DNA of 64,000 bases from Eucalyptus grandis (lineage: Eukaryota; Streptophyta; Magnoliopsida; Myrtales; Myrtaceae): NCBI RefSeq assembly GCF_016545825.1, contig NC_052614.1, forward strand, positions 45,077,212 to 45,141,211, in the 5' to 3' direction. Position 1 is the stretch's first letter; each line of letters starts with the position of its first letter. Positions 22,814 through 33,106 of the stretch are shown in pieces. The position numbers were made by a program, and so were the translations under genes. Below the pieces are notes generated by a model that saw only the letters and a program-made list of their open reading frames with translations, was not told the DNA's origin and searched no databases.

Positions 22814-25800
22814 TGAAAAAAAGAAAAGAAAAGAAAAGAAAATATCGTATGGTCCATAGATCGGTAGGGCAAGCTCGCCTGAACTGTTAATCGTGTTGGC
22901 CTCGTAATAGGACCTGCGTGATTAAAGGGTTTGGAAAAATCGAGACCTTGGGGTCGTGAAAGTGCTATTAAGTTAGCTAACGATGCTCGCAAATGAGAAG
23001 AGGGAGGAGGAGGAGTAGGAGAAGTAGGATCGTCACCGGGCAACGGCGGCATTTCGTGCTCCATCCACGCGAGACAAGTTGTGCAAAAACAATGTCGACC
23101 TGCGGCCGTCGGATCTTGTCCGGCACTCGATTTTGTTATTTGTTCCTCTTTCTTTTCCTTGGCTCGTAGTTCTCAAAATTAGACTGATAAGACCAAAACA
23201 AAAATAAAGAAAGAAAAAAAGGGTTAGAGAGTTGGCAGCGGCGTAAGATTTCTTGGCTTTCCATAGTATTCCTGATTTTGTTTGTACTTTGATCATTTGG
23301 TTCCCTCTATTTCTTGAAATTCGATTGTGTTTTCTTGCTTCTAAATTTGCAGGGAACAATGGCGTGTTGGAAAAAAGCATTTCATGTGTCGATCACACGA
23401 TCGATATGAAGTGACCAATCAATCATATTATAGTCACGTGCTAGGTATTTCATTTCATTTTATGTAGTGTCTAAATTTTTGAAATCACTCAATTTGATTG
23501 TCATGTCATGTAACCATCAAACATGATATATCTTCTCGACACGTCACGTGGAATATTGATTGATTTCGCTAAGATAAGCAAAACTGGATGTCTCAAGTTT
23601 AGGATCTCTACATCTCATAGGACTACATTGATGGATTGTTAAAATGTTTAAGATTAAATTGGTAAAATCGAAAAGTTGAAGACTGAATTAAACTTCGTAG
23701 AACAGATCTAGAGCTTTTCAAGGCAATTTTCTAAAGTTTTCAAATATTTAAATTTCTGTGAGAATGAAGAGGAGGGGAAATTTAAAATCATGAGAATCTT
23801 GGTAGGGATGTGGTTGGAAATTGATGAGTTATTCAGCAGGCAAATAGGATATGAATTCTTGGCATGAAAATTTGATTCGACATCTGATGGACATTGATAA
23901 CATAAAAACCAAAATATATCTAACACGAGTTTAAAATGACTTTAAGTTTTTGCAATGTTATTGATCATAGACATGTGAATAACCAACGAAAATAAAATTA
24001 GTTAAGAATTGAAGCATGGAGTAGAATATAGTACATGTTTTATACATATATAAATTGTCTAGATTGGGCACGCTTATTTTTTTGGTAAATTTGAAAAGTA
24101 TGTGAAAGATGGAAATTTTAGTGAAAATCATGTATCACATAGTGTATCATGCATAGAAGTACTAAGTATTTTACCATTAGAGGTTCAAAGTTCGACTTCT
24201 CGTGACTCGTGCAATCTAAAAAGTAGTGTGCCGATAACGGTGGTCGGTTTTGAAACGATGTGAACATCTTTTGTGCAAATGTTATAAGAAGTGGAACACT
24301 AGTATACTACCGCAACATACCTAAAGAAAGTTTTTGCACACATGAGAGGTATTATGTCAACACATCACATGAAATTTGAAGGACTGCAAACCGAAAATTA
24401 GATTATATCCTACAAGAATTTTCTCTAGGAATTAAACACTAGTAATATTTTTCGTTAATTAACTCTATTAGATTGTACTAGTTTTATTTACACACCACAT
24501 TAATTATATGATATCAAAAACCCTAAATTGTTGTTGACAGCATAGTCAGACGGTTGCTGTTTGACCATAAATGTCGTCCAGAAAAAGAAAATTTCCTCGA
24601 TAAATATATAAATGTTTTTTTATTTATTTATAAGAATTCTCTCCTATGTTCGTTTCTGCTAAAAAATTCAGTGCTGTGGATTTAACGGTCGAAAGACGAA
24701 ACTACACCCACATCGGGGATGGGATTGACATAGTGATAAGGGCTTTTCGGTTATTCCAACTTAGAAAAACCGATAATTATGGATCCAACTCCAACTCTGT
24801 ATTACTCGGATTTAAGCAAAGGGTCATGACATAAGGTTATCCATTCTAGATGGCCAAAATTCTATATCAAGAGAAACAATACCATACACTCCTAAAGAAG
24901 TTTCTGCATTGATAAGAGATATTATGTCGACATATCACATCAGATTTCACGAACCACCAGCCGAACATTCGATTTTACCCGCAAGAATTTCCTTTGGGGA
25001 CTAAACAGTGGAATATTTCTCGTTAATTAATATTGGAAGGTATAAGTTTTAATTACGCACCACATTACTTTTATTAGCCAGTGACTTTTCAAAAGCAATA
25101 CAGCCCATATGGACAGTGATAGGTAATGGGAATTTTTAAGGGAAACTGTCCAACCGGTCACAAATCTATTGTATGAGTATAAATGGAATTCTATTAATCT
25201 CAAACATTTGTGCAAAATCCTAATATCGTCCTTTAGGCAAAATTTCGTCGAGAATCATTGACGTGATTGAAGATGATTGGACCGCCACGTCAACGATTTT
25301 GGGAAAAATTGATCAGAAGGATAACATTGACAAAATTTTAAAAAATTAACTAAATTAGTATTTGCATAATAAATTTAGGGCAAATTAGATAATTTTCCTG
25401 GAATTTTTGTTACATAGCGTGTGTAGTGAAGCCGATCTTGAATGAACGACTTTGACGACAAAGGTATCTACTTTTTTTCCAATTTGGTCTCTGTTGTGTT
25501 GCCATGATGCTATAACGAGCCTATCTACTTCTTCCTGACGTGGTCTGTCGCGTGCCAAATTGAATCCGAACCATTGCAAACGATACCGGAATCCAGTCTC
25601 GTATATCCATTGGGTTTGTGCATTACTTTCTCGAGAGAAAGGACTCCTGTGTGTTTTCTCTACATGCTTATTGAGTTCTCATTGGTTTAGTCGGTCACCT
25701 GTGCTCGCGAATTTGTTCGCGACAAAACCTGATTTTACACAACGACACGAATGTTCTAGAGGATGTTCTAGAAGAGGTCTGTTCTTGCTACAGTTACGAT

Positions 25801-26011
25801 TCATTATAAGGTCATTCTCCTGTTTCCAAAAGTAGCAATGTGGTTCAACTGAAAATCTACCGCGGCTTCTTTTTCTAAAGAAAATCACCATCAGAATACG
25901 AAGATCTCCAGTCCTTTTCCTATCGAAAAATCATCTTCCACCTTGACCTGATCCGCTGTGTTTGCTCTTTCGCTTGTAAGCCTCATGTTGCCGTCTCCTT
26001 CTCCAGCTTAC

Positions 26012-26142
26012 GGAAGTACCAAGCCCACAGATAAGTGTCACGGGCCGATCGATCTAGCGTTCCCTTGCCAGTGCGGATGGAAGTATCAAGCCCATAGATA
26101 AGTGTCACTGGCCGATTGATTTAGCGTTTCCTTGCCCGTGCG
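26012..26142. repeat. 67-bp tandem duplication across the gene-LTR junction
   Basis: Two copies of ggaagtaccaagcccacag...tgtcacgggccgat...cttgccagtgcgg, period 67, about 88% alike by eye. Both contain gene sequence, the taag duplication and the first LTR bases, so the duplication happened after the LTR inserted. Confidence 0.85.
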
Positions 26143-26575
26143 GCCTTAGGAATTTCTCTCAAGTTAGCTTTTCAATTTCTCCCAAGTTAGCATTTTTCCC
26201 AAGTTAGCCTTTACACTCAAGTCACAAGGATCGTAGAGAGAGAAACTCTAGAAAGAGAAGCTCTGGATTGTATTTACTTGTAAATGAGATGATTATAATA
26301 AGGGGAAGGAGACCCCTATATATACAAATACAAGGCAAACCGTATCCATAGATCTCTCCTTGATCTAACGGTGGAGATTACATCTCTCCAACTACCAACT
26401 ACCCACATTTATTACATATGGATACAATTACCGTATCGTATGCCCCTAGGAGTATTCTAGAAGACTCGAGAAAACCTTAGTTTCGGGGATACAAGTTGAG
26501 GGTCGCTTGATCCATGGATGTGTCACGGCCGTCCCTGAGAACCCTCTTGGATCAGCATTCTTTCGGGCCGTGACA
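26036..26575. mobile_element. Solo LTR (540 bp) inside GRP3
   Basis: It starts TGTCACGGGCC and ends GGGCCGTGACA, with TG...CA termini and short inverted ends. The flanking duplication is taag (26032-26035 and 26576-26579). A TATA-like stretch (ctatatatacaaatac) lies near 26314. There is no internal retroelement sequence. The start is tandemly duplicated together with GRP sequence (26012-26142, period 67). The same insertion, truncated, is in segment C at 43104. Confidence 0.85.
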
Positions 26576-29500
26576 TAAGATTGTTAGCTCAGAAACGAGA
26601 AAATTTGAAATCCACGTGAAGAAGGGTGGTGACGGCCATGGTGGTGGTGGTGGCGGCGGCGGCGGCGGCGGCCGAGGAGGTGGTTACACAGGTGGTGGTG
26701 GCTACACAGGCGGTGGTATTGTATATCCGACACATGTGGGTGCCGGCGGAGGGACTCAGAGGTCCGACACAGGCGGTGGTATTGTATATCCAGCACATGT
26801 GGGTGCCGGCGGAGGGACTCAGAGGTCTGTCGCGGTCGGACCTCCTCTGTCATTGCTCGCCTCCGCTGTTTGTTCCTCCCTCTTCCTCTTTGCTTCAATG
26901 CTTATTTGAACGTCAGGAAACGCAACTCGAGAAAACAGAAAAGAGGAGAACGGCAACCTGAAAAGAGGGGAGTTGTTGGACATTCTTTTGTGCTAATATG
27001 TTTATAAGTTTGTTGCTGTAAAATTTCGTCCCGACAAGATTACGCCCTTTGTTCGCATTTATTTGGTCTACCGTTTACTCTTATGTTTTGGTCGGAAATC
27101 ACTTATGTGGACAGTTGCCCTATGTGACATGGCAATAATTGATACGGACAATTTTTGATAATATTGTTTAAATTATTATTATTTATTATTTATTATTTTC
27201 TGTTTTTCCTAACCTTAGGTCGGCAAGGTTGCCAACCGACCCCCATTGGCCATAAGAGAGGACTGCTTAGGGCATTGGGTTCTCGCTTAGAACTAGGCAA
27301 GAGTCGCGACCCTCACTAGTTGATTGACGAGGGATGCAATGCGAAAACTTATAATCAAGGTCATTAGATGGTTGACTATGAAACCGGTTAAAAAATTGTA
27401 TACTCATACGATGCCCTCTATCGGTGATCGTTCGATGGATTACTTTTGTGATGTTTGTCACATGAAGAAGATCAATAGGCCTTGCAAGAATTACATGCTT
27501 TACTAATAATTAAGGGCATAGCATTAGTGGTTTGTTGGGTTAGTTTTGCTTTCTACCTTCATGGGGTTGGAAAGAAGAGAGGTCAATTGGAGTGGAAGCC
27601 AAATGAGGGGGCTGAGAATCTATGATGATCTGAAGAATGATTGCTAGATACGATTTTGTTCCCCCTTTGTACTACCATATTGACCCTCTCCTATGGCCAA
27701 CGAGAATTGACTAGAGACCTCGTTGACCTAGGGTTAGAAAAAGAAAAAAGAAAAAAAGAAAGATAAAAAAAATTACTAAAAATGTTAAAGTCAGCATCGA
27801 TTGTGCCATATAAGATGATCAATATCTATGTTAATAATTTCCAATCAAATTGACCGGATGAAAAATTAGCAAGATTTAAAGGTTTAAGACTAAATTAGAT
27901 TTAGGACTTTTTGGATAATTTTCTGCTCTATTTTTTGGGTATGTTTTCTCCATAAATCTCGTTGAAAAATTATCGAAAAAATTATAAACCTATAATACAA
28001 ATGCCAATTCAATTTTAAACAATTTGATAAATTTAATTCTAAACCTTGTAATTATTATCTAATATGATCCTTCTGATCAAATTTGACCTTATATTACTGA
28101 GTAATCATCTAGTCAATGCTGGTTTTTCTACGTGGCATGGCTAATGTCGATCGATGCTAACAAAAACTATTTTTGCAATTTTTTTTAATTATGAATTTTT
28201 TTTCTGTTGTCTTGTTCTTTTTTAAATATTGCCTTCCATTGCGGTTGCTGAGGCCCTGCCAGCATAGCCAAAATTGGTTGGAAAAACTATGTTAAAAAAT
28301 CACCAAAAGGTAAGTTTAAAACTAAATTGGCATCCGTAGAATAGATTTATGATTTTATCTACGTCTACCATCTTAAGGATATACTGCTCATGTTCTTTTA
28401 CATTCCACAAAAACACAATCGTATATAATATTTCACGTATAGCTGCCTTCAGTGGATTAACTTATTAATACCATGAAACTAATTTTTTTTCAATTTTTTT
28501 TTCAGCACAATCAAACGCCATTTTCTTCGAAATTGAATTTTCTGAAGGGAAATCCTAATGAAAGAGATTTTGTCGCCACAATCCGTCGTTAATGTCGTTG
28601 CTTAATTTGTCTCTGGAGGACAAACCATCGTTTGGCCACCTTATTGTGCTTCGAATGCTGCTGAGAATGGAAAGCTTGTTTGGCAGGATTTGATTTCCAT
28701 CTCCCCAACCCATTTCCTATGCGCATGGATTGTTCTGGTAGAGAATTGATGGCGTTTAGGGTTCCTCTGAGAAGCTTGGATGAATAACTCATCTGTAGTG
28801 TCAATATTTTATGTTTTTTAATTGCCATCGATATTATTTAACTAAACATTACAAAATATAATAATCTATATTTGACAATGGCAGGGCGGGCCTATTTATG
28901 GTCCTGTTCGTCTCAGTTTTTCGCATTGTCACGACTTTTCCAAAGGTGAACCACTTAAGAGAAAACTAATGGACAATTAAACGAGAATGAAGGTTCCTCT
29001 CACAAGACAATCGTTCGTGTTTAGTATGGACTCTTCCAAGTCTTACCGATCGCAACTTGATTCTCATTTTAACATGCAACTATTTTATTTTTGGGAATCG
29101 TCACTAATTGGTGAGGCTCATGGATTAGGAACACTTAAGTAAACTGCATAAGAACGCTTCATTTCTGTGAACCAGAGACTCAATGGATTTTGGGACTTGA
29201 TCAATCCAGGGGTGTCACACGCTCAGGATGCTCACCGTCAAGCACATACATTTATGCGGAACATGTACGCATAACGCGGGCTCACGCATATTGCACATAC
29301 GGATTCACAATTCATATACATAGGCTCACTGAACTTACACACACACTCGGCCACCCACACTTCGTATACCGTCAAGGTCGGCTATCCCCACTGAACTCTG
29401 CACATACCACACTCTCCCACGCTCCCATGAACTCAACACACACATACTCTCCGCGACTTGCTTGGACAGAGGCGGTGAAGGGCCGGCGGCGGCCGGAGCT

Positions 29501-30400
29501 TCACTGGGCAACCGTGGTTGAACGGCAGGGCGATGGAGTGGTGGCAGTTCAGCCACGGAATGCATGGCAGTGAGCCTCGATTCGAATCTTCTCTGCGCGA
29601 CCACCATGATTTTCCTGCCTTCGCTCTGAATGTCTCTCTATCCCCCTTTTCCCCTGCCGAACATCTTGCCGAAGACATCTAGTCCTTCAATGATCTCGTG
29701 CCGGCGGTGCCAATGGTCTTCTCTTCAGCTGCGAATTTTGACGATATCAATGGCCATGTCTCCATGCGCCGACGAGAAATTCCCGATCTGTAAAGCTTGA
29801 ACAAACATTGCCTCTCTGTCTGTCCTTCCTTTTATTTCTTTTTCACATGCGCACACGCGATGCCATTTCTCTTTTTGCCCGCTCGTGCACCTTTTCCCTT
29901 TAGCCTCTGTGATCACCTGCTACACGCCGATTTAAGCATCTGCCCATGCCCCTTTTTTACCCTTTTTTCATAGCTTGCACCCACCCCTTGTCACCCTTCA
30001 CATATATATTTTAATAATTTTCTCTAGTTTCGATTTTATTATTTAATATATCTGAGAAAACTAAATTTCGAGAAACTAATACTAAATGCCTAAGTAATCT
30101 GTACGGCGAGAATCAGACATTTAATGACAAATATATATACGGCGAGAATCAGACATTTAATGACAAAGATATATATAAAATTTTCCAAAAGAACAGGTCT
30201 TAAATTTCTTGACCACGCTCTGGTGCCTTCATTTTTACGTGTGGTTCATACAAGTCCAAAGAAGGAAGAAGAATCACAACCTTTCGCTGCGGGAAACTTC
30301 ATAAGGATCCGAGGATCCGATCAACACACAAAAAATAGGATCCTATCAACACACAAAAAAAAGGATCCGATCAACAGACAAAAAACCTCCGGCGGCTTCG

Positions 30401-30598
30401 ATGACCGCGTTCAGATTCGTGCTGCTCGCCCTTTTCTTCGCGGTTCTCTTGCTGCTGTCTGGATCTCTCCGGAGCTCGGCTCGCGAGGTCACCGCGTTCA
30501 CGGACGAAACCGTTCGCCAGCGGCAGCAATGGCAACAACGACAATCGAGCGACGACGTCTGGTCCTCCTTCCGAGCGAGAGAGATCGGGCTCATGTGA
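30401..30598 (+). pseudogene. GRP4 N-terminal half, left hairpin arm
   Basis: A 65-codon frame with signal peptide MTAFRFVLLALFFAVLLLLS, then AREVTAFTDETVRQRQQ and a Q/S/R-rich stretch ending REIGLM and stop. The REIG is the start of the family motif (compare RKIGVHVKK in GRP2), but the Gly region that should follow is replaced by inverted C-terminal/3' UTR sequence from about 30597. It is still an open signal-peptide frame and could be secreted if expressed. Confidence 0.65.
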
Positions 30599-30660
30599 GA
30601 TGAAAAGTAAGATGAGGCCAACGACAGCCGGCCAAACTCCAGATTTTCCGGTGGCTACAT

Positions 30661-30985
30661 TCAAACAAGGGCGGAAGAAGCAAGCAGTAGACTGAGGGTC
30701 AAAGAGGAACTCACGGCGGAGCCGAGCATCGTCGACCGGCGAGACCTGACGGATGACGACCCAGGAGTCCCGGTGGGAATAGGCCGCACTACGCTCCCCG
30801 GCGGCCGCCGGATGGGAGTGGCGCCGCGGCTGCCGCCACCAACACCCCAGCTCCCACCTGCGCGACCACCGCCTCCGCCACCTGAACGACCGCCGGCCCT
30901 CCCACCGCCACCACCACCGGAACGACCGCCCCCGCCCCTGCCCCCACCGCCACTCAGCCTTTTCACCACATGGGCGCCGTTAGGT
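30661..30985 (-). pseudogene. GRP4 C-terminal half (Gly-rich block and tail), loop plus left arm
   Basis: On the minus strand the frame reads GAHVVKRLSGGGG, about 45 Gly/Arg-rich residues, then PTGTPGSSSVRSRRST and the hydrophobic tail LGSAVSSSLTLSLLLASSALV, with stop at 30661-30663. There is no ATG and no signal peptide directly upstream; the matching N-terminal half lies in inverted or displaced positions in the arms. Confidence 0.7.
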
Positions 30986-30987
30986 CT

Positions 30988-31068
30988 CGTCGGTCGACGA
31001 TGCTCGGCTCCACCGTGAGTTCCTCTTTGACCCTCGGTCTACTGCTTGCTTCTTCCGCCCTTGTTTGA
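30988..31068 (+). pseudogene. GRP4 C-terminal tail, inverted copy in right arm
   Basis: Plus-strand mirror of the tail: a frame with LGSTVSSSLTLGLLLASSALV and stop TGA at 31066-31068, followed by the same 3' UTR. It is joined at about 31136 to a minus-strand N-terminal half. Confidence 0.65.
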
Positions 31069-31136
31069 ATGTAGCCACCGGAAAATCTGGAGTTCGGCCG
31101 GTTGTCGTTGGCCTCATCTTACTTTTCGTCTCACAT

Positions 31137-31329
31137 GGGCGCCGATCTCTCTCGCTCAGAAGGAGGACCAGACGTCATCGCTCGATTGTCGCTGTTGCTG
31201 CTGCTGCCGCTGGCGAACGGTTTTGTCCGTGAACGCGGTGACCTTGCGAGCCGAGCTCTAGGGAGATCTAGACAGCAGCAAGAGAACCGCGAAGAAAAGG
31301 GCGAGCGGCACGAATCTGAACGCGGTCAT
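31137..31329 (-). pseudogene. GRP4 N-terminal half, right hairpin arm (premature stop)
   Basis: The minus-strand ATG at 31329 opens MTAFRFVPLALFFAVLLLLS, but a TAG at 31258-31260 ends the frame right after the signal peptide. In the left arm the same place reads through. After the stop the sequence keeps the family order to REIGAHV near 31137. Confidence 0.65.
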
Positions 31330-31553
31330 CGAAGCTGCCAGAGGTTTTTTGTGTGTTGATAGGATCCTGTTTTTTGTGTGTTGATCGGATCCTGTTTTTT
31401 GTGTGTTAATCGGATCCTTATGAAGTTTCCCACAACGAAAGGTTGTGATTCTTCTTCCTTCTTTCGGACGTGTATGAACCACACGTAAAAATGAAGGCAC
31501 CAGAGCGTGGTCAAGAAATTTAAGACATGTTCTTTCGGAAAATTTTATATATA

Positions 31554-31800
31554 CATATATATATCTTTGTCATTAAATGTCTGATTCTTGCTGCATGTGT
31601 ATATATATATTTATCATTAAATGTCTGATTCTCGCCATATATATATATATCTTTGTCATTAAATGTCTGATTCTTGCCGTGTATATATATCTTTATCATT
31701 AAATGTCTGATTCTCGCCGTATATATATCTTTGTCATTAAATGTCTGATTCTCGCCGTATATATATATCTTTGTCATTAAATGTCTTCTCGCCGTCATTA
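31554..31800. repeat. Minisatellite, about six units of 38-46 bp
   Basis: Each unit contains catttaatgtctgattctcgccg-like sequence (here gtcattaaatgtctgattct) plus a variable TA run. The left arm of the fold-back has only two units (about 30105-30170). The spacing is set by variable (TA)n, so unit length is not constant. Confidence 0.85.
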
Positions 31801-31805
31801 AATGA

Positions 31806-33106
31806 TAAAATTTTTGTTTCTCGATTTCTCTATTTCTCTGTTTCCCGGAACAGGTTTGGACAGAAATCCAGGGCGTTTCTCTATTTCTGATAAAATTTCT
31901 ATTCCAGAAGAAAAAATTGAAGAAACTGAAATTTTTAACTTCTCGGTTTCTAAAATAAAATCAGAAACTGAAATCAAACCATATAAAAGAACCTTGTGCT
32001 TTCTTGCTAACTTTATTCACTTATAACCACAACTTCACAAATTATTTCTAATTTTCTTTTTCTTATTTTGCTCGTGTTTTTTTTTTTTGCATTTTTTTTT
32101 CAATTTTTTTTTATAACTTCCTCTTTAGGATGAAAGGCAATCGAATGGGTCCCCAATTTTAAAAAATGACCAAAGTTCTTAAATGCTTACTTAAAAACAA
32201 TAGGGCTCTTTCTTTCCTAGAAAAGGCACGCGCATGGCCAGTTGAAGAAAAAGTTCTTACGTAATAGATGAATAAAAAAAGTGCCTAGAAATTTAACCTT
32301 ATTTTTTTACGGATTCAAAATTCTTGCAAAATCAAAATAATTAGATTGTTACACAATCTTGAATTTTAGTTCGAAGGCAAGAGATTCAAGAGCTCTCTTT
32401 GCTATGCAAGGGCCATTAAAGGTTCATTGAGCAACAATAAAGAAATTAGGGATGAGCAACTAGACTGATTCAATTTGAGAATCAAAATAAATCGACATTC
32501 CCCCGATTGGTTCCTAACCATAAATGTTACTTTAAGGTAGAATTCTTATATATTCCTTTACATCATTAATTTTATTTTGTTGATAATCTTGTATAATACT
32601 AGTTTTTTTATAAAATGACAAGGTTATATAGGCGCCATTGATGGCACCTATATTCATGCTTCCGCAATACTTGTTTGAACCTACGCAGGATGAGCTTGCA
32701 AACAATACATTGACCGAGGAGGGAAACCAAATAAATACGCTTAGGAAAACAATTGCTAATAAAATGGCAAGGGATAACAATATGCCGGAAATTCCATGAA
32801 TTTTTTTTTCAACTTTTGCAATGTATTAGTATTATTTTGACTATTATTTTGTATTTGAGGATTTCCTATGTTGTTTTAGTATTATTTCGACTATTATTTT
32901 GTATTTGAGGATTTCATATGTTGTTATCTAATCAATTTCTATTCCTAGAAATATAAATTTTGTTTTGTTATCAAACGGACTTCTGTTTCAGAAATAGAAA
33001 TTTTGAGTCGTTATCAAATGAGTTTCTTTGCTCAGAAACTTGTCCGGGGAATAGAAATTAAGAAATTGATTTCTGGCTAGAAATCAATTTCTGTTTCAAA
33101 AATTTT
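31806..33106. mobile_element. 1301-bp insertion in the right arm only, short inverted ends
   Basis: The ends are AAAATTTTTG and CAAAAATTTT. Both subterminal regions are rich in tttct/agaaa motifs (tttctatttct on the left, agaaatagaaatttt on the right). The homologous left arm goes straight from the minisatellite to ctaaatgcctaag (30084), so this is an insertion. No transposase was found. A non-autonomous DNA element is most likely. A 44-bp direct repeat ('ttagtattattttgactattattttgtatttgagg') occurs at about 32826 and 32877. Confidence 0.6.

Larger units (their letters stand above)
25963..26909 (+). pseudogene. GRP3: GRP copy in segment A, start lost and split by a solo LTR
   Basis: Read against the intact D copy, the sequence begins inside the signal peptide (ctctttcgcttgtaagcctcatg). 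About 40 bases with the ATG are missing, joined at ctgatccgc near 25950. The frame reaches PTDK at about 26035, where a 540-bp solo LTR interrupts it, and resumes with SSETRKFEIHVKK near 26585. The Gly region has a 63-bp tandem duplication (26704 and 26767) that doubles TGGGIVYPAHVGAGGGTQRS, and the hydrophobic tail LLASAVCSSLFLFASMLI ends at a TGA (26907-26909). It cannot make the ordinary protein. Confidence 0.85.
21854..30752 (+). repeat. Duplicated segment A (plus orientation)
   Basis: This is the left arm of the large inverted duplication. In outline, 22.5-24.1 kb matches the inverse of 46.9-47.5 and 51.1-52.2 kb; 24.2-24.8 matches the inverse of 39.0-39.8 and 46.2-46.9; 24.8-25.9 matches the inverse of 36.7-37.8 and 44.0-44.9; 25.9-28.8 matches the inverse of 34.3-36.7 and 41.0-43.9; 29.2-30.1 matches the inverse of 33.1-34.0 and 40.1-40.6. 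It also matches D directly (21854 to 60504). It lacks the 1-kb block seen at 37.9-38.8, 45.0-46.1 and 61.4-62.1. Apart from GRP3, SINE and ORF remnants listed separately, I see only AT-rich non-coding sequence. Confidence 0.85.
30104..31800. repeat. Fold-back (hairpin) at the A/B junction
   Basis: The left arm, to 30752, is the inverse of the right arm, from 30978. The inner arms of about 570 bp (30180-30752 and 30978-31546) match almost base for base, for example gagacctgacgg against ccgttaggtctc at the loop. The loop is 225 bp (30753-30977) and holds the only full Gly-rich block. The outer part, to 30104 and 31800, is the minisatellite (two units on the left, about six on the right). Each arm also holds three ~24-bp units of ggatccgatcaacacacaaa. 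Confidence 0.9.

Noticed and set aside
28589..28828. 79-codon frame (MAIKKHKILTLQ...) on the minus strand, also at 40944-41183 on the plus strand
   Set aside because: It is antisense to sequence homologous to the GRP2 3' flank (21331 onward), is broken in B, and shows no family. Conservation between A and C follows from recent duplication, not from coding constraint.
29335..29678. 81- and 90-codon frames repeated at 33535-33878 and 40022-40425
   Set aside because: They overlap each other in different frames and are equally conserved, so conservation reflects recent duplication. Their low-complexity P/R/C-rich ends and a (GT)n-type tract argue against a real protein.
31554..31800. Repeated units resembling a CRISPR-like array
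   Set aside because: Spacers are variable (TA)n runs and the context is a eukaryotic minisatellite; no cas genes and no unique spacers.
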